DNA of 55,367 nt from Guptibacillus hwajinpoensis (GCA_016841765.1 JAENYN010000032.1:1-55367), one strand, 5' to 3'; positions 30,615 through 41,023 are shown, numbered from the stretch's first letter. Translations and numbers: made by a program. The notes: a model not told the origin generated them from the sequence alone.

Positions 30615-31550
30615 TTAAAAATCATCATGATTCCGATCATTGATCGTATCAGTCAGGCGCGAAGAAAACTCCTCAGCCGCATTCATCCCCATCCGCTTCA
30701 GGCGGAAATTCATGGCAGCCACCTCGATAATGACAGCCAGATTCCGGCCGGGCCGGACCGGCACAGTCATTTTCGTGACCTCTGTATCAATGATCTTCAT
30801 CGTTTCCTCTTCCAGCCCAAGCCGGTCATATTGCTTGGTCTGATCCCACAACTCCAGGTTCATGACAAGCGAAATCTTTTTATAATTCCTGACTGCACCT
30901 GCCCCGAACAGGGTCATCACGTTAATGATGCCGAGTCCGCGAATTTCAAGAAGATGGCGGATCAATTCAGGCGGTGTTCCGACAAGTGTATCAATGTCCT
31001 CCTGCCGGATTTCCACGCTGTCATCTGCAACTAGACGGTGGCCGCGCTTTACAAGTTCAAGCGCAGTCTCACTTTTACCGACACCGCTGTTCCCTGTGAT
31101 GAGCACACCGACGCCATACACATCGACCAGAACGCCATGAACGGCCGTCATCGGCGCCAGCCGGCTTTCCAGGTAATTGGTGATATGGCTTGACAGCCTT
31201 GTCGTTTTCATCGGGGAGCGCATCAACGGCACACTTTCCCGCTCACATGCCTCAATCAATTCCTCCGGCACATCCAATTCACGGGACACAATAATGCCGG
31301 GAGTGACATCCTCGCAAAGCCGTTCCATCCGATTCGCTTTTTCATCATTCTGAAGCCCTTCATAAAAAGAAATCTCCGTTTTGCCGAGCAGCTGCAGCCG
31401 CTCAGCTGGATAATATGCAAAATAACCCGCCATCTCGAGGCCGGGCCTTGAAATATCACTCGTTGTGATCGGGCGGCCGATCCCTTCTTCACCGGCGACC
31501 AATTCAAGATTGAACCGTTTAATCAAATCCTGTGTACGAACCTTTGGCAC
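30615..31550 (-). CDS. hprK: HPr kinase/phosphorylase
   Basis: Bifunctional sensor enzyme that phosphorylates HPr Ser46 and Crh Ser46 when fructose-1,6-bisphosphate is high, and removes it by phosphorolysis when Pi is high. It has 311 aa from the GTG at 31550 (product begins with V, then [15 protein letters not shown]), preceded by GGGAGGGG. The ATG-type start at 31589 is less likely, because the B. subtilis protein is 310 aa and begins at KVRT. Walker A GNSGVGKS is at 153-160, the catalytic His139 in [12 protein letters not shown], and the HprK signature is [10 protein letters not shown]. Confidence 0.97.
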   Translation of the reverse strand: MPKVRTQDLIKRFNLELVAGEEGIGRPITTSDISRPGLEMAGYFAYYPAERLQLLGKTEISFYEGLQNDEKANRMERLCEDVTPGIIVSRELDVPEELIEACERESVPLMRSPMKTTRLSSHITNYLESRLAPMTAVHGVLVDVYGVGVLITGNSGVGKSETALELVKRGHRLVADDSVEIRQEDIDTLVGTPPELIRHLLEIRGLGIINVMTLFGAGAVRNYKKISLVMNLELWDQTKQYDRLGLEEETMKIIDTEVTKMTVPVRPGRNLAVIIEVAAMNFRLKRMGMNAAEEFSSRLTDTINDRNHDDF

Positions 31551-31605
31551 ATTCGTCCCCTCCCGCTTCTCTAATGAGGTCATAATCAAAAATAGTCCGT
31601 CTTCT

Positions 31606-31614
31606 ATTGTAGCA
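31606..31614 (-). promoter_or_regulatory. Extended -10 upstream of hprK
   Basis: Minus-strand TGCTACAAT, an extended -10 without a clear -35, about 55 bp ahead of the hprK GTG. Confidence 0.4.
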
Positions 31615-31712
31615 TGGTTTGTCCACTAAAATGAAATTGCCGGTATGGTTCAACCCGCATCTTTCACGGATCTCACCCCATGCAGCGGACATCCAGCCTG
31701 GCGGACAGACCG

Positions 31713-31790
31713 GTTAAATAAACGTTTAATTACCTGCTTTACATACGGAGGAAAAAGGCCCATGCCCTTTTAAACAAACGTTTATTTAAC
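31713..31790. repeat. 15-bp inverted repeat with AAACGTTT centres
   Basis: GTTAAATAAACGTTT (31713-31727) is perfectly inverted at 31776-31790, 48 bp apart. Each arm contains the palindrome AAACGTTT, so this could be two operator sites for a dimeric regulator, or one large hairpin. It lies between the lipoprotein gene stop and hprK. Confidence 0.65.
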
Positions 31791-31795
31791 AGGTT

Positions 31796-32173
31796 CTATT
31801 TTTCTTTCATCGTGAATGTTTCAACCTGCCCATCCCATTTTATTGTTACCGTAAATTCTGCGCCCTCTTCAATTTCAGGACAATCCGTGCAGGACGAACG
31901 TTTCTGGATCGCCGCATTTGTGACCGTATTTTCAGTGCCGCCCATCATAAAATCAGAACCCTTAATTTCATAATCAACGTCTGCAAGGTGTTTACTTTTA
32001 TCTCCTTCAAAACGCAAAACTACCTCCGTATATTGCTCTTCCTCAAGCTGCGTCGTCGTCAGCTGGCCAAACCAGTTCTCGCTTTTCCCTTCAAAATACA
32101 ACTCTTCCTTGCCGGCGCAGCCTGCAAGCAGAAAGAATGGAATAAAAAACAATAAAGCCATCGCTTTTTTCAT
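31796..32173 (-). CDS. Small secreted lipoprotein of unknown function
   Basis: 125 aa. A signal peptide MKKAMALLFFIPFFLLAGC with lipobox LAGC makes it a substrate for Lgt and signal peptidase II. The mature part is about 105 residues, beta-rich in appearance, with two Cys in SSCTDCPE near the C-terminus that could form a disulfide or bind metal. I chose the ATG at 32173 (AGGGGG upstream). No family is recognised. The gene stands alone next to hprK. Confidence 0.8.
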   Translation of the reverse strand: MKKAMALLFFIPFFLLAGCAGKEELYFEGKSENWFGQLTTTQLEEEQYTEVVLRFEGDKSKHLADVDYEIKGSDFMMGGTENTVTNAAIQKRSSCTDCPEIEEGAEFTVTIKWDGQVETFTMKEK

Positions 32174-32281
32174 CAACAATCCCCCTTTTACCATTTTCTA
32201 TTATATACAAATGAGAAGGACAAGCGGTGGTATATCTTAAAAAGTTTATAAGAATAACGAGCATTTTTAGCTTCCGAATTT

Positions 32282-32490
32282 GGTCCGTTCCTTTCCGCTG
32301 CAGGCATTCGCTTTCACCATAGGCACAAGTGCGACATCTGTTCCTGCTTCCCTCCGGTCGCACTCACAGTGTCTTCTTTGCCGCGGGGCGACCGGGGAGC
32401 CTCCTCAGCGCTATTCGCGCCTCCGGGGTCTCCCCTGTTCGCTTTCCCCGCTGGAGTCTCATGCCTTCCGCTCCAATCCACTCGGTTGAA
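32282..32490 (-). repeat. Bacillaceae intergenic repeat, copy B
   Basis: Reverse-complemented, it reads GTGGATTGGAGCGGAAGGC, GAGACCCCGGAGGCGCGAAT, GAGGAGGCTCCCCGG and GCGGAAAGGAACG-like ends, matching the layout of copy A (7863-8053). A 32-bp module at 32323-32354 (begins GCACAAGTGCGACATC) is shared at 27 of 32 positions with 54658-54689. Confidence 0.65.
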
Positions 32491-32755
32491 CACCCATATA
32501 GGAAAAAGAAAAACTGGATAGCTGTTATTTAATGTTCTAAAGCCATAACGCACCTTGTTCCAGACATTTTAGGAGGGCATGACTGGAGTTAACAACTTTT
32601 AATCAAAACCGCCAAGCTGGTATGAGTATTACGAATAACAACTTAAAGAAAAATATGAGTTGATTTTCTATCTACCATAAATTTCCAGCAAAAAAGATTA
32701 GGAAATCATCCCCAATCATTTTCACGATATATTTATTCTGTTAAATATAACAGCA

Positions 32756-32792
32756 AAAAAAGAGGTGCGGATTAACGTCCTAATCCCACCTC
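32756..32792 (-). terminator. Terminator of yvlBCD
   Basis: Minus-strand GAGGTG-GGATTA pairs with TAATCC-CACCTC (one bulged base, loop of 6), followed by seven Ts, 44 bp past the yvlD stop. Confidence 0.85.
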
Positions 32793-32835
32793 CAAAAAGT
32801 ACTTCCACCGAACCGATCAATGCACCATTTGTGCA

Positions 32836-33195
32836 TTACTTTCGATCACGGAGCGGTTCTACGACAAAATTTTGAATTAACAAATTCAGCAGTGAAATGA
32901 CGATTGCTGCTACAATAGCAGATCCGAAACCGTCGATAGTGAAGGAGTCACCCATAATGGCCTGTGTCAAATACAGCGTCACGGCATTGATGACAAACAG
33001 GAACAGGCCGAGCGACATGACCGTTACCGGCAGCGTGAGAATGACGAGTATCGGCTTCACGATCACATTCAGGATCGATAAAATGATGCTTGCCAAAATT
33101 GCCGCTCCGACACCTTCAAGATGGAAAGAATCAAAATATCCTGCGACTACCATTAACACAATGGTATTCACAATCAAATTGATGATCCATTTCAT
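32836..33195 (-). CDS. yvlD: Phage-holin-family-like four-helix membrane protein (YvlD)
   Basis: A 119-aa protein with four hydrophobic helices (IINLIVNTIVLMVVAGYF, ILASIILSILNVIVKPILVI, LFLFVINAVTLYL, IVAAIVISLLNLLI) of the 4-TMS PF04020-type family. Despite the family name it is not a phage lysis gene. The NVIVKPIL motif is typical. It overlaps yvlC by 4 bp. Together with yvlB and yvlC it forms an envelope-stress-type operon, known in B. subtilis to respond to sigma-W. Confidence 0.9.
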   Translation of the reverse strand: MKWIINLIVNTIVLMVVAGYFDSFHLEGVGAAILASIILSILNVIVKPILVILTLPVTVMSLGLFLFVINAVTLYLTQAIMGDSFTIDGFGSAIVAAIVISLLNLLIQNFVVEPLRDRK

Positions 33196-33398
33196 TCCTT
33201 GATGACTTCCTCTTCATTCGGGATGATGAAGATGCTCAAAATGTAAAGCAGCCCCATCGGGAAAAATCCGGTTCCGATCAAGAGCACCAGGAAAATGATC
33301 CGGATGATGGTCGGGTCGACACTCAAATATTCGGACAGCCCGCCAAGGACGCCTGCCACTTTACGGTCTGTACGGGAACGATATAATCTTTTCATCAA
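33192..33398 (-). CDS. yvlC: PspC-domain protein (YvlC)
   Basis: A 68-aa PspC-domain protein. N-terminal RLYRSRTDRKVAGVLGGLSEYL is followed by VDPTIIRIIFLVLLIGTG and a second hydrophobic stretch, making a small membrane protein linked to envelope stress (phage-shock-type) systems. It lies between yvlB and yvlD, with 4 bp overlap to the latter. Partner interactions are not visible. Confidence 0.92.
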   Translation of the reverse strand: MMKRLYRSRTDRKVAGVLGGLSEYLSVDPTIIRIIFLVLLIGTGFFPMGLLYILSIFIIPNEEEVIKE

Positions 33399-33446
33399 TT
33401 GCCCCTCCTTGATAGGATAATAAGATATTTTCTGCTGGAATGGATA

Positions 33447-34556
33447 TCAGGAATCAGCCCTGTTTTTCACGACGATTGTGCCAGTTTTGGTTTCCGCTTC
33501 GACAAACAGGGTTGCCGGCTTCCCTTCATTCGCCTTAAACCTGAGTGATTTTTGGACGACATCTTTGTGCTCTTCCATCACCTTCATCTCCGGCAGCTCA
33601 CACTTGAAGCCGCCAAGCATCGACTTCAGGTTCCCGTCAACTGTCACCTCTTCATCGGTAAAAAGATCGACATTGCCGGTTGTCGTGCGGATGAACAGCC
33701 GCTCTGGCCTTGCATCTGCCAGGTTGCATACAATATCGCCATTCAGGCTGTTCAAGTCCGTTTTCACATAGGATGCGTCCACAGTTATTTTTCCATTCAA
33801 TGTTTCAGCCTCAAGCTCGGTTCCGCTGCTTTCTGTCACGGAAATATGCCCGTTCGCCGTTTCCAACTCCACTTCCTGCCCCTTCAATCCTGAAAAAGCG
33901 AGATTGCCGTTCGCGGTCTTCACTTTTACTGAATCGGCGCTAATATTGTTCCCGGTGACTGCCCCGTTAAACATCCGCACAGCTACATCCTCATAATGTG
34001 CTTCCGGAATGTAGATTGTCGTAAACACCTTCATCTGTTTTTTCTGTGTGCCGAAATGAAGCGAGCTGCCGCTGATTGAAAAATCGACATTTTGCATGAA
34101 TGTCTTGCGGGCTTCTTCATCCGAGCGGACCCGGTACACTTTGGCCTGGCACTGGACTTTTACATCCTTCTCCTGCCATGGGACCAGTTCGACATCGCCG
34201 TTTGACAGGTCGATGTTGATTTTCTGTAAATAAACATCTTTATGCTGATACGTATGGTTGACTTCAAATGCCTGGCCAAAATTGAAGTCCAGATCAAAGT
34301 CTTTTATTTTCTGCACGGCCGTGTCGATGAAATCAAAGAAACGATCAATCGTCGCCGACTGCTTATAATTTTGTCCGGACTGTTTGCTGGCCGGATCAAC
34401 ATGCGTTGAAAGCGTTCCGCCTCCCGATTCTTCCTGCTTTTGCTCGCCGGTCTGCTCTTTCTTTAACTCGAGCGCTTCAAGCAGTATTGCCGCTTCCTCC
34501 GCTTTCAGGCTCCCTTCCTCAACAAGCTTTAAAATCCGTTTTTTCTCCTCATTCAT
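33447..34556 (-). CDS. yvlB: DUF4097/adhesin-like protein with N-terminal SHOCT-like segment (YvlB)
   Basis: 369 aa. The N-terminal 35 residues (KRILKLVEEGSLKAEEAAILLEAL) form the short helical module common to YvlB proteins, followed by a low-complexity linker. From about residue 115 there is a right-handed parallel beta-type repeat region (VKTANGNLAFSGL, VELETANGHISV, AETLNGKITVD, LNSLNGDIVCN), as in DUF4097 proteins. There is no signal peptide. It is the first gene of yvlBCD and probably part of a membrane-stress response. Confidence 0.88.
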   Translation of the reverse strand: MNEEKKRILKLVEEGSLKAEEAAILLEALELKKEQTGEQKQEESGGGTLSTHVDPASKQSGQNYKQSATIDRFFDFIDTAVQKIKDFDLDFNFGQAFEVNHTYQHKDVYLQKINIDLSNGDVELVPWQEKDVKVQCQAKVYRVRSDEEARKTFMQNVDFSISGSSLHFGTQKKQMKVFTTIYIPEAHYEDVAVRMFNGAVTGNNISADSVKVKTANGNLAFSGLKGQEVELETANGHISVTESSGTELEAETLNGKITVDASYVKTDLNSLNGDIVCNLADARPERLFIRTTTGNVDLFTDEEVTVDGNLKSMLGGFKCELPEMKVMEEHKDVVQKSLRFKANEGKPATLFVEAETKTGTIVVKNRADS

Positions 34557-34857
34557 AAAAAAACCGCCTCCTGCCCTTTACTTTGTTTAGACGCATCAAA
34601 AAGCTAAAACCCTGCAACAAATCGGTGAATCACTGATGGGACTTCATGCTGGCGGCTGAAAAACTGAACTTGCACAAGATAAACGACAAGCACAACAAGT
34701 GAACGAACCACCTCTTCCCGCTGCTCCTGCCTCCTTATATATTCCATAAAGACAGCTTGTATTCCTCTCATATATACGGACGGGATGGGAAAAAGATTCG
34801 TTATTAAGGCTAACTTGGATAGGGTGCTTTCAACGATCCGCGACAGGTGACTTCCCG

Positions 34858-34891
34858 AAAAAGGAATCCAGGGCAGCATGCCCCGGATTCC
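34858..34891 (-). terminator. Terminator of proC
   Basis: Minus-strand GGAATCC / GGATTCC stem with an inner GGGC/GCCC-type extension and loop, followed by TTTTT, directly after the proC stop. Confidence 0.8.
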
Positions 34892-34893
34892 TG

Positions 34894-35736
34894 TCATTTG
34901 GTATTATTCAATGCCTTTTTATATTCTTCGCCCATCACCGTTGCCCGGTTCGCTGCTGCTTTGATGCATTCGATCATTGCTTCCTGGTACTCATGGGCTT
35001 CTAAAACTTTGAGCCCGGCCTGGGTCGTGCCGCCCGGGCTTGTGACTTCCTTGCGGAGCTGTGAAGGGTGCTTCGGGCTCGTTTTCAGCATTTCCGCTGC
35101 TCCGATGATCGTCTGCAAGATGAGATCCTTGCCGACTTTCTGCTCGAGTCCGATTTTCTCTGCTGCCTTTTCCATTGCCTCCACCAGGTAATACACATAG
35201 GCGGGACCGCTCCCTGATAAGCCTGTCACGGCATCCATATCATGTTCGCTTACAATGGAAACGAGTCCGACAGACTCAAACAGCTTCTCTGCTGTCAGGA
35301 CATGACGGATTTCCGCATGTTCACCCGGCGCGATGGCAGTTGCTGACATGCCGATGGCTGCCGATGTATTCGGCATGGCCCTGACGACCGGAACCGCTTC
35401 TGCCAATAGATCGGCAATCGTTTCCGTATGCACGCCGGCGAGTACGGAAATGACGAGCTGATGCGGTTTGATGTACGGCCTGATTGACTCAAGCGCGCTT
35501 GCGGTATCTTTCGGCTTCACCGCGAGGATTAAAATATCCGCATCCTTCATCAACGTTTCCCTGTCATGCGTCGTCTGGATGCCATATTGCCTGTTCAACT
35601 CAGAAAGCCTTTCACTATTGCTGCGGTTTGCAGCCATAAGCTTCTCAGGTTCGTATAAATCCTTCGCCAGAAAACCGGAAATAAGCGCTTCTGCCATAGA
35701 ACCGGCACCGAGTATGCTGACTTTATTCACTTCCAT
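34894..35736 (-). CDS. proC: Pyrroline-5-carboxylate reductase
   Basis: NAD(P)H-dependent final step of proline synthesis. It has 280 aa from MEVNKVSILGAGSMAEAL, whose Rossmann motif binds the cofactor. VKPKD, VRAMPNTSAAIG and the family signature region TSPGGTTQAGLKVLE are present. I chose the ATG at 35736 (AAGGAGG upstream); the longer frame to 35769 has no ribosome site. It is monocistronic, with a strong promoter and its own terminator. This is an insertion relative to the B. subtilis order, where proC paralogues lie elsewhere. Confidence 0.95.
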   Translation of the reverse strand: MEVNKVSILGAGSMAEALISGFLAKDLYEPEKLMAANRSNSERLSELNRQYGIQTTHDRETLMKDADILILAVKPKDTASALESIRPYIKPHQLVISVLAGVHTETIADLLAEAVPVVRAMPNTSAAIGMSATAIAPGEHAEIRHVLTAEKLFESVGLVSIVSEHDMDAVTGLSGSGPAYVYYLVEAMEKAAEKIGLEQKVGKDLILQTIIGAAEMLKTSPKHPSQLRKEVTSPGGTTQAGLKVLEAHEYQEAMIECIKAAANRATVMGEEYKKALNNTK

Positions 35737-35825
35737 TCGTTCTACTCCTCCTTGCTGCCGGCTGCACAAACTGAAATGCCTGCTACCGGTTCGTCATTAT
35801 ATAGAATTTTCTGTTTATTTATGCT

Positions 35826-35855
35826 ATTATGCGTGCATTCGATTGTACATGTCAA
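35826..35855 (-). promoter_or_regulatory. Promoter of proC
   Basis: Minus-strand TTGACA (35850-35855), 18-bp spacer, CATAAT (35826-35831). The leader is about 80 nt. Confidence 0.75.
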
Positions 35856-35895
35856 CAAAGAAATCCATTTTAGCAAAAAATGGGGCAGGAATCCG

Positions 35896-35937
35896 TGCCG
35901 GGGAATTGCCAGGCAATTGCCTGGCAATTCCCCGGCA
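35896..35937. repeat. Palindromic repeat family, copy 6 (uvrA-proC intergenic)
   Basis: A perfect 42-bp palindrome with half-site TGCCGGGGAATTGCCAGGCA plus A, the longest in the window. It lies 40 bp upstream of the proC -35 box and 10 bp beyond the uvrA terminator T run. Confidence 0.92.
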
Positions 35938-35946
35938 TGTTTCCAT

Positions 35947-35983
35947 AAAAAAACTTCCGCATCATACATAAATGATGCGGAAG
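35947..35983 (-). terminator. Terminator of uvrBA
   Basis: Minus-strand CTTCCGCATCAT / ATGATGCGGAAG (12 bp perfect, loop of 6) followed by seven Ts, 45 bp past the uvrA stop. Confidence 0.92.
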
Positions 35984-36027
35984 CGGATAGCAATCCATTC
36001 CCCGCAAAGATCGGCTTAAGCAGGGAT

Positions 36028-38904
36028 TTATTTATTCCCGACAGATTCTTTTTCCTTCAGCCTGTTTTCCATGCGCTGGCGGTCGCGTTCGAGGATGGGG
36101 CCGAGGTATTTGCCTGTATAAGAACTTTCGGTTTTGGCGATTTTCTCCGGCGTGCCGGAAGCGATCAAAGTGCCGCCCCTGTCGCCGCCCTCAGGCCCAA
36201 GGTCGATCAAATAATCGGCCGCTTTGACGATATCAAGGTTGTGTTCGATGACGAGCACCGTATCCCCGTTATCTACAAGGCGCTGCAGCACTTTCAGCAG
36301 GCGGGCGATGTCATCGACATGAAGACCGGTTGTCGGTTCATCAAGGATATAAAACGAACGGCCGGTCGAGCGGCGGTGCAGCTCTGAAGCCAGCTTCACG
36401 CGCTGCGCCTCACCGCCGGACAGGGTCGTCGCCGGCTGGCCGAGATGGATGTAGCCAAGCCCCACATCGACAATCGTCTGCAGCTTGCGCCGAATTTTCG
36501 GGATATTCGCAAAGAAGTCGAGCGCCTCATTGACCGTCATTTCGAGCACATCGGCAATGTTTTTATCTTTATAGCGCACTTCCAGCGTTTCGCGGTTATA
36601 CCGTTTGCCGTGGCACACTTCACACGGGACGTACACATCCGGCAGGAAGTGCATTTCAATTTTGATGATTCCGTCGCCGCGGCATGCTTCACAGCGGCCG
36701 CCCTTCACGTTGAAGGAGAACCGGCCTTTCTTATAGCCGCGTATCTTCGCTTCATTCGTCTGCGCGAACACATCGCGTATATCATCGAATACACCGGTAT
36801 ACGTAGCCGGATTGGAACGCGGTGTCCGGCCGATCGGCGACTGGTCGATATCGATGACCTTATCGAGATAGTCAAGGCCCTTCATTTCGCGGTGCGCGCC
36901 CGGCTTCAAGTTCGTTCTATAAAGCTTCTGAGCAAGCCCTTTATATAAAATCTCATTTACGAGTGTACTTTTCCCGGAACCGGAAACCCCCGTCACACAG
37001 GTGAACGTGCCGAGCGGGAACTTGACATTGATATTTTTCAAGTTATTTTCTTTGGCACCCTTTATTTCCACATACCTTCCGTCAGGTTTGCGGCGCTTGG
37101 CCGGAAGCGGGATGAACTTCCTCCCGGAAAGATACTGGCCTGTCAGGGAATCGTTATCTTCCATCACTTCCTGCGGCGTACCTGCTGCAACGATTTTGCC
37201 GCCATGCGCTCCGGCACCCGGGCCGATGTCAATCAAATGATCAGCAGCGAGCATCGTATCCTCATCATGCTCGACGACAATAAGCGTGTTGCCGATATCG
37301 CGCATGTTCTGCAATGTGCTGATGAGGCGGTCGTTGTCGCGCTGATGTAGGCCGATCGACGGCTCATCAAGAATATAAAGGACACCGGTCAGGCGCGAAC
37401 CGATTTGCGTCGCAAGCCGGATGCGCTGCGCTTCCCCGCCGGACAGCGTGCCGGCTGAACGGCTGAGCGTCAAGTAATCGAGCCCGACATTAACAAGAAA
37501 GCCGAGGCGTTCATCGATCTCCCGTAAAATAAGGCGGGCGATCTGGCGCTCTTTTTCGGTTAGCTCGACGTTTTCAAAAAAGTCCTTCGCTTCTTGAATC
37601 GAAAGCGCAGTGACTTCGCCGATATGATTGCCGTTCACCTTCACGGCAAGACTCTCCTTCTTCAGGCGATGACCTTTACACGTCGGACACGCTTTTTGCG
37701 CCATATACTTTTCCATCTGCTCGCGGATATAATCGGAACCCGTTTCCCGGTAGCGGCGCTGGACGTTGGCGATGACGCCCTCAAAGTAAATATTGTTGTT
37801 CCGCACCTGTCCGAAGTCGTTTTCGTAGCGGAAGTGGATTCTGTCCTTCCCGCTTCCGTATAAAATTTTGTCCATCTGGTTTTTCGGCAGTTTTTTCACC
37901 GGCACGTCCATGTCGATGCCGTAATGGCCGGCGACACTTTCAAGCAGCTGCGGATAATACTGTGAGCTTGTCGGCTCCCAGGGTGCAATTGCATGCTCAC
38001 GGAGCGTCTTATTCCAGTCGGGGATCACAAGGTCAAGGTCGACCTCGAGTTTTGTGCCGAGTCCGTCACATGTCGGGCAGGCGCCAAACGGCGAATTGAA
38101 CGAAAACATGCGCGGCTCCAGTTCGCCGATTGAAAATCCGCATTCCGGGCAGGCATGGTGCTCGCTGAACATCAGCTCTTCCTCGCCGATCACATCAATG
38201 AGCACACGCCCGTCACCAAGCCTGAGCGCCGTCTCGAGCGAATCGGACAGGCGTGAAGAAATGCCGTCCTTGACAACAATCCGATCGATGACCACTTCGA
38301 TGGAGTGCTTCTTGTTTTTTTCAAGCTTGATGTCATCGGTCACTTCCATCATTTCACCGTCAACACGGACGCGGACGTACCCTTCCCTTTTGACCTCTTC
38401 GAACACTTTCACATGCTCGCCTTTGCGGCCCGAAACAATCGGTGCCAGCACCTGCAGTTTCGTCCGTTCCGGATATTCCAGGATCCTGTCGGCCATCTGC
38501 TGGATCGTCTGTGATGATATCTCAACACCATGCTTCGGGCAGACCGGCCGGCCGACCCGCGCAAACAACAGTCGCAAATAATCATAGATTTCCGTCACTG
38601 TCCCGACAGTTGACCGCGGGTTGCGGCTCGTCGTCTTCTGGTCAATCGAAATCGCCGGTGACAGCCCTTCAATTGAATCGACGTCCGGCTTGTCCATCTG
38701 TCCGAGAAATTGGCGGGCATAGGCGGACAGCGACTCGACATAGCGCCGCTGCCCTTCCGCATAAATCGTATCGAATGCAAGCGAAGACTTGCCGGAACCG
38801 GACAGTCCGGTCAGCACGACAAGCTGGTCCCTTGGAATCGATATATCAAGATTTTTCAAATTATGGGCCCTCGCCCCTTTTACATGTATATGGTCAACAG
38901 ACAT
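36028..38904 (-). CDS. uvrA: Excinuclease ABC subunit A
   Basis: Damage-recognition ATPase of nucleotide excision repair, which loads UvrB on lesions. The protein has 958 aa. Two ABC modules are present: Walker [13 protein letters not shown] near residue 33 and [14 protein letters not shown] near 640, with signatures [14 protein letters not shown] and [14 protein letters not shown]. Zn-finger Cys pairs are CPEC/CPTC and CEAC/CEVC ([17 protein letters not shown]). It starts 7 bp after uvrB, so the two form an operon under the LexA-type box at 40970-40983. Confidence 0.98.
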   Translation of the reverse strand: MSVDHIHVKGARAHNLKNLDISIPRDQLVVLTGLSGSGKSSLAFDTIYAEGQRRYVESLSAYARQFLGQMDKPDVDSIEGLSPAISIDQKTTSRNPRSTVGTVTEIYDYLRLLFARVGRPVCPKHGVEISSQTIQQMADRILEYPERTKLQVLAPIVSGRKGEHVKVFEEVKREGYVRVRVDGEMMEVTDDIKLEKNKKHSIEVVIDRIVVKDGISSRLSDSLETALRLGDGRVLIDVIGEEELMFSEHHACPECGFSIGELEPRMFSFNSPFGACPTCDGLGTKLEVDLDLVIPDWNKTLREHAIAPWEPTSSQYYPQLLESVAGHYGIDMDVPVKKLPKNQMDKILYGSGKDRIHFRYENDFGQVRNNNIYFEGVIANVQRRYRETGSDYIREQMEKYMAQKACPTCKGHRLKKESLAVKVNGNHIGEVTALSIQEAKDFFENVELTEKERQIARLILREIDERLGFLVNVGLDYLTLSRSAGTLSGGEAQRIRLATQIGSRLTGVLYILDEPSIGLHQRDNDRLISTLQNMRDIGNTLIVVEHDEDTMLAADHLIDIGPGAGAHGGKIVAAGTPQEVMEDNDSLTGQYLSGRKFIPLPAKRRKPDGRYVEIKGAKENNLKNINVKFPLGTFTCVTGVSGSGKSTLVNEILYKGLAQKLYRTNLKPGAHREMKGLDYLDKVIDIDQSPIGRTPRSNPATYTGVFDDIRDVFAQTNEAKIRGYKKGRFSFNVKGGRCEACRGDGIIKIEMHFLPDVYVPCEVCHGKRYNRETLEVRYKDKNIADVLEMTVNEALDFFANIPKIRRKLQTIVDVGLGYIHLGQPATTLSGGEAQRVKLASELHRRSTGRSFYILDEPTTGLHVDDIARLLKVLQRLVDNGDTVLVIEHNLDIVKAADYLIDLGPEGGDRGGTLIASGTPEKIAKTESSYTGKYLGPILERDRQRMENRLKEKESVGNK

Positions 38905-38911
38905 ATAGCTG

Positions 38912-40891
38912 TCATCCTTCCGCTTTTAACTCGAGTATCAGGTCGCGCAGCTCGGCGGCCCGTTCAAAATTAAGCTCCTTGGCAGCTGTTTTCATTTCTT
39001 TTTCCATATTCTCGATCATCTTCTCGCGCTCTTTCTTATTCAGTTTCGAAAGCTTAGGCGCTTTTTCATACGCTTCACCGTCTTCAGCGACCTGGGTGGC
39101 GCGGATCGTGTCACGGATCTTCTTCTTGATCGTTTGCGGCACAATGCCGTGTTTTTCATTATACTCTTCCTGGATTGTCCGGCGGCGCTTCGTCTCGGAA
39201 ATCGCAGCTTCCATGGCTTCGGTCATCTTATCCGCATACATGACAACCTGTCCGCCCGCATTTCGGGCCGCGCGTCCCATCGTCTGAATGAGGGACCGCT
39301 CGCTGCGGAGGAAACCCTGCTTATCGGCATCCAGAATGGCGACAAGCGATACTTCCGGAATATCGAGGCCTTCCCTTAGCAGGTTGATTCCGACCAGGAC
39401 ATCATATTTGCCGAGACGCAGGTCGCGGATGATCTCAATCCGTTCGAGCGTCTTGATTTCGGAATGCAAGTACGACACCTTGACGCCCATTTCCTTCAAA
39501 TAATCCGTCAGGTCCTCGGACATCTTTTTCGTAAGCGTCGTAACGAGGACACGCTCGTTTTTGTCGGCCCGTTTATTTATTTCTCCAAGCAGGTCGTCAA
39601 TCTGCCCTTCAATCGGCCGGACATCGATCAGCGGATCAAGCAGTCCAGTCGGGCGGATGATCTGTTCGATCACTTCCGGCGCATGCTCTTCTTCATAAGG
39701 ACCAGGCGTCGCCGACACATAGATGATCTGATTGATATGCTGCTCGAATTCCTCAAACGTCAATGGACGGTTATCAAGCGCGGACGGCAGACGGAACCCG
39801 TGATCGACAAGCACCTGCTTGCGGGCCCGGTCGCCGTTGTACATGCCCCTGATTTGCGGCAGCGTGACATGCGACTCATCCACGACAATGAGAAAATCAT
39901 CCGGAAAATAGTCCAGCAGCGTATACGGCGTCGAACCCGGCGGCCTGAGAGTAAGATGGCGCGAATAGTTTTCGATGCCGGAGCAGAACCCCATTTCATT
40001 CATCATCTCAAGATCATAGCGCGTCCGCTGTTCTAGCCGCTGCGCTTCAAGAAGTTTGTCCTGTTCCTTTAATTCTTTAAGCCGTTCTTCAAGCTCGGCT
40101 TCAATATTCTTTATCGCGACTTTCATCTTTTCTTCGCGGGTTACGAAGTGGGAAGCCGGGAAAATGGCAGCATGCTCGCGGTCACCCATGATTTCGCCAG
40201 TCAGGGCATCGACTTCGCGGATCCGATCGATTTCGTCCCCGAAAAACTCGACACGGATGCAATGCTCGTCACGGGAGGCCGGGAAAATTTCCACAACATC
40301 GCCGCGCACCCGGAATGTATTGCGTTGAAAATCGATATCGTTGCGCACATACTGGATATCGACCAGTTCGCGCAGCAATTGGTCACGTTCTTTTTCCATG
40401 CCGACCCGTAAAGACAGCACAAGCTCCCGGTACTCTTCCGGAGAACCGAGGCCATAGATAGCGGAAACACTCGCCACGATAAGGACATCCCTGCGCTCGA
40501 ACAGCGCCGATGTGGCAGAGTGCCGCAATTTATCAATCTCATCATTGATGCTTGCATCTTTTTCTATAAATGTATCAGTCTGCGGAACATACGCTTCCGG
40601 CTGGTAGTAATCATAGTAGGAAACAAAGTACTCAACTGCATTGTCCGGAAAAAAATCTTTAAACTCACTGTACAGCTGGCCAGCCAGCGTCTTGTTGTGG
40701 GCCAGCACAATTGTCGGGCGGTTGACCTCTTTAATCACATTGGAAACCGTGAACGTCTTGCCTGTACCCGTTGCCCCCAGGAGCGTCTGGTGCTGTTTCC
40801 CATTATTCAGGCCCTCGACAAGACTCCGAATGGCTTTCGGCTGGTCGCCCTGCGGCTGATAATCCGACACAATCTCAAATTGATCCTTCAA
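38912..40891 (-). CDS. uvrB: Excinuclease ABC subunit B
   Basis: Helicase-like DNA damage-verification subunit that recruits UvrC. The protein has 659 aa. Walker [11 protein letters not shown] is near residue 40, the beta-hairpin [15 protein letters not shown] near 95, the DEAD-like VVDESH (residues about 337-342), motif [14 protein letters not shown] and a C-terminal UVR domain ([20 protein letters not shown]). csbA, which precedes uvrB in B. subtilis, is not seen here. Confidence 0.98.
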   Translation of the reverse strand: MKDQFEIVSDYQPQGDQPKAIRSLVEGLNNGKQHQTLLGATGTGKTFTVSNVIKEVNRPTIVLAHNKTLAGQLYSEFKDFFPDNAVEYFVSYYDYYQPEAYVPQTDTFIEKDASINDEIDKLRHSATSALFERRDVLIVASVSAIYGLGSPEEYRELVLSLRVGMEKERDQLLRELVDIQYVRNDIDFQRNTFRVRGDVVEIFPASRDEHCIRVEFFGDEIDRIREVDALTGEIMGDREHAAIFPASHFVTREEKMKVAIKNIEAELEERLKELKEQDKLLEAQRLEQRTRYDLEMMNEMGFCSGIENYSRHLTLRPPGSTPYTLLDYFPDDFLIVVDESHVTLPQIRGMYNGDRARKQVLVDHGFRLPSALDNRPLTFEEFEQHINQIIYVSATPGPYEEEHAPEVIEQIIRPTGLLDPLIDVRPIEGQIDDLLGEINKRADKNERVLVTTLTKKMSEDLTDYLKEMGVKVSYLHSEIKTLERIEIIRDLRLGKYDVLVGINLLREGLDIPEVSLVAILDADKQGFLRSERSLIQTMGRAARNAGGQVVMYADKMTEAMEAAISETKRRRTIQEEYNEKHGIVPQTIKKKIRDTIRATQVAEDGEAYEKAPKLSKLNKKEREKMIENMEKEMKTAAKELNFERAAELRDLILELKAEG

Positions 40892-40954
40892 TATCTATCC
40901 CCCATTCCATAATGGCAGACTTAACCCTGCATACGTGCTAAAAACCATAACGCC

Positions 40955-40983
40955 ATTATAACATAAAGGCGAACGGATATTCG
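40955..40983 (-). promoter_or_regulatory. uvrB promoter with LexA (SOS/Din) box
   Basis: Minus-strand TATAAT (40955-40960), 17-bp spacer, weak -35 CGAATA. The region 40970-40983 reads CGAACGGATATTCG, one base from the Bacillus SOS box CGAAC-N4-GTTCG, and covers the -35 box. LexA repression and induction by DNA damage are expected. Confidence 0.8.
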
Positions 40984-40988
40984 ATAAA

Positions 40989-41023
40989 ATTGCCTGGGAG
41001 TTGCCAGGCAATTCCCAGGCAAT
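40989..41023. repeat. Palindromic repeat family, copy 7 (upstream of uvrB)
   Basis: ATTGCCTGGGA / TCCCAGGCAAT (11 bp) encloses a loop that carries TTGCCAGGCAA. Architecture is the same as copy 3. It is 6 bp upstream of the LexA box. Confidence 0.85.

Larger units (their letters stand above)
32174..32835. other. Gene-poor stretch with Bacillaceae repeat copy B
   Basis: It contains the repeat at 32282-32490, a CTGTTA/TAACAG dyad (32738-32753) and the yvlD terminator (32756-32792). A TATAAT on the minus strand ahead of the lipoprotein gene lacks a good -35. No gene is supported. Confidence 0.55.

Noticed and set aside
32836-33195. Prophage holin gene
   Set aside because: The family name mentions phage holin, but this is the chromosomal yvlD of the yvlBCD operon and no phage genes are nearby.
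34604-34897. 97-codon minus-strand frame between proC and yvlB
   Set aside because: Its start reads through the proC terminator, and the inner 47-codon version has no well-placed ribosome site. It is probably non-coding.
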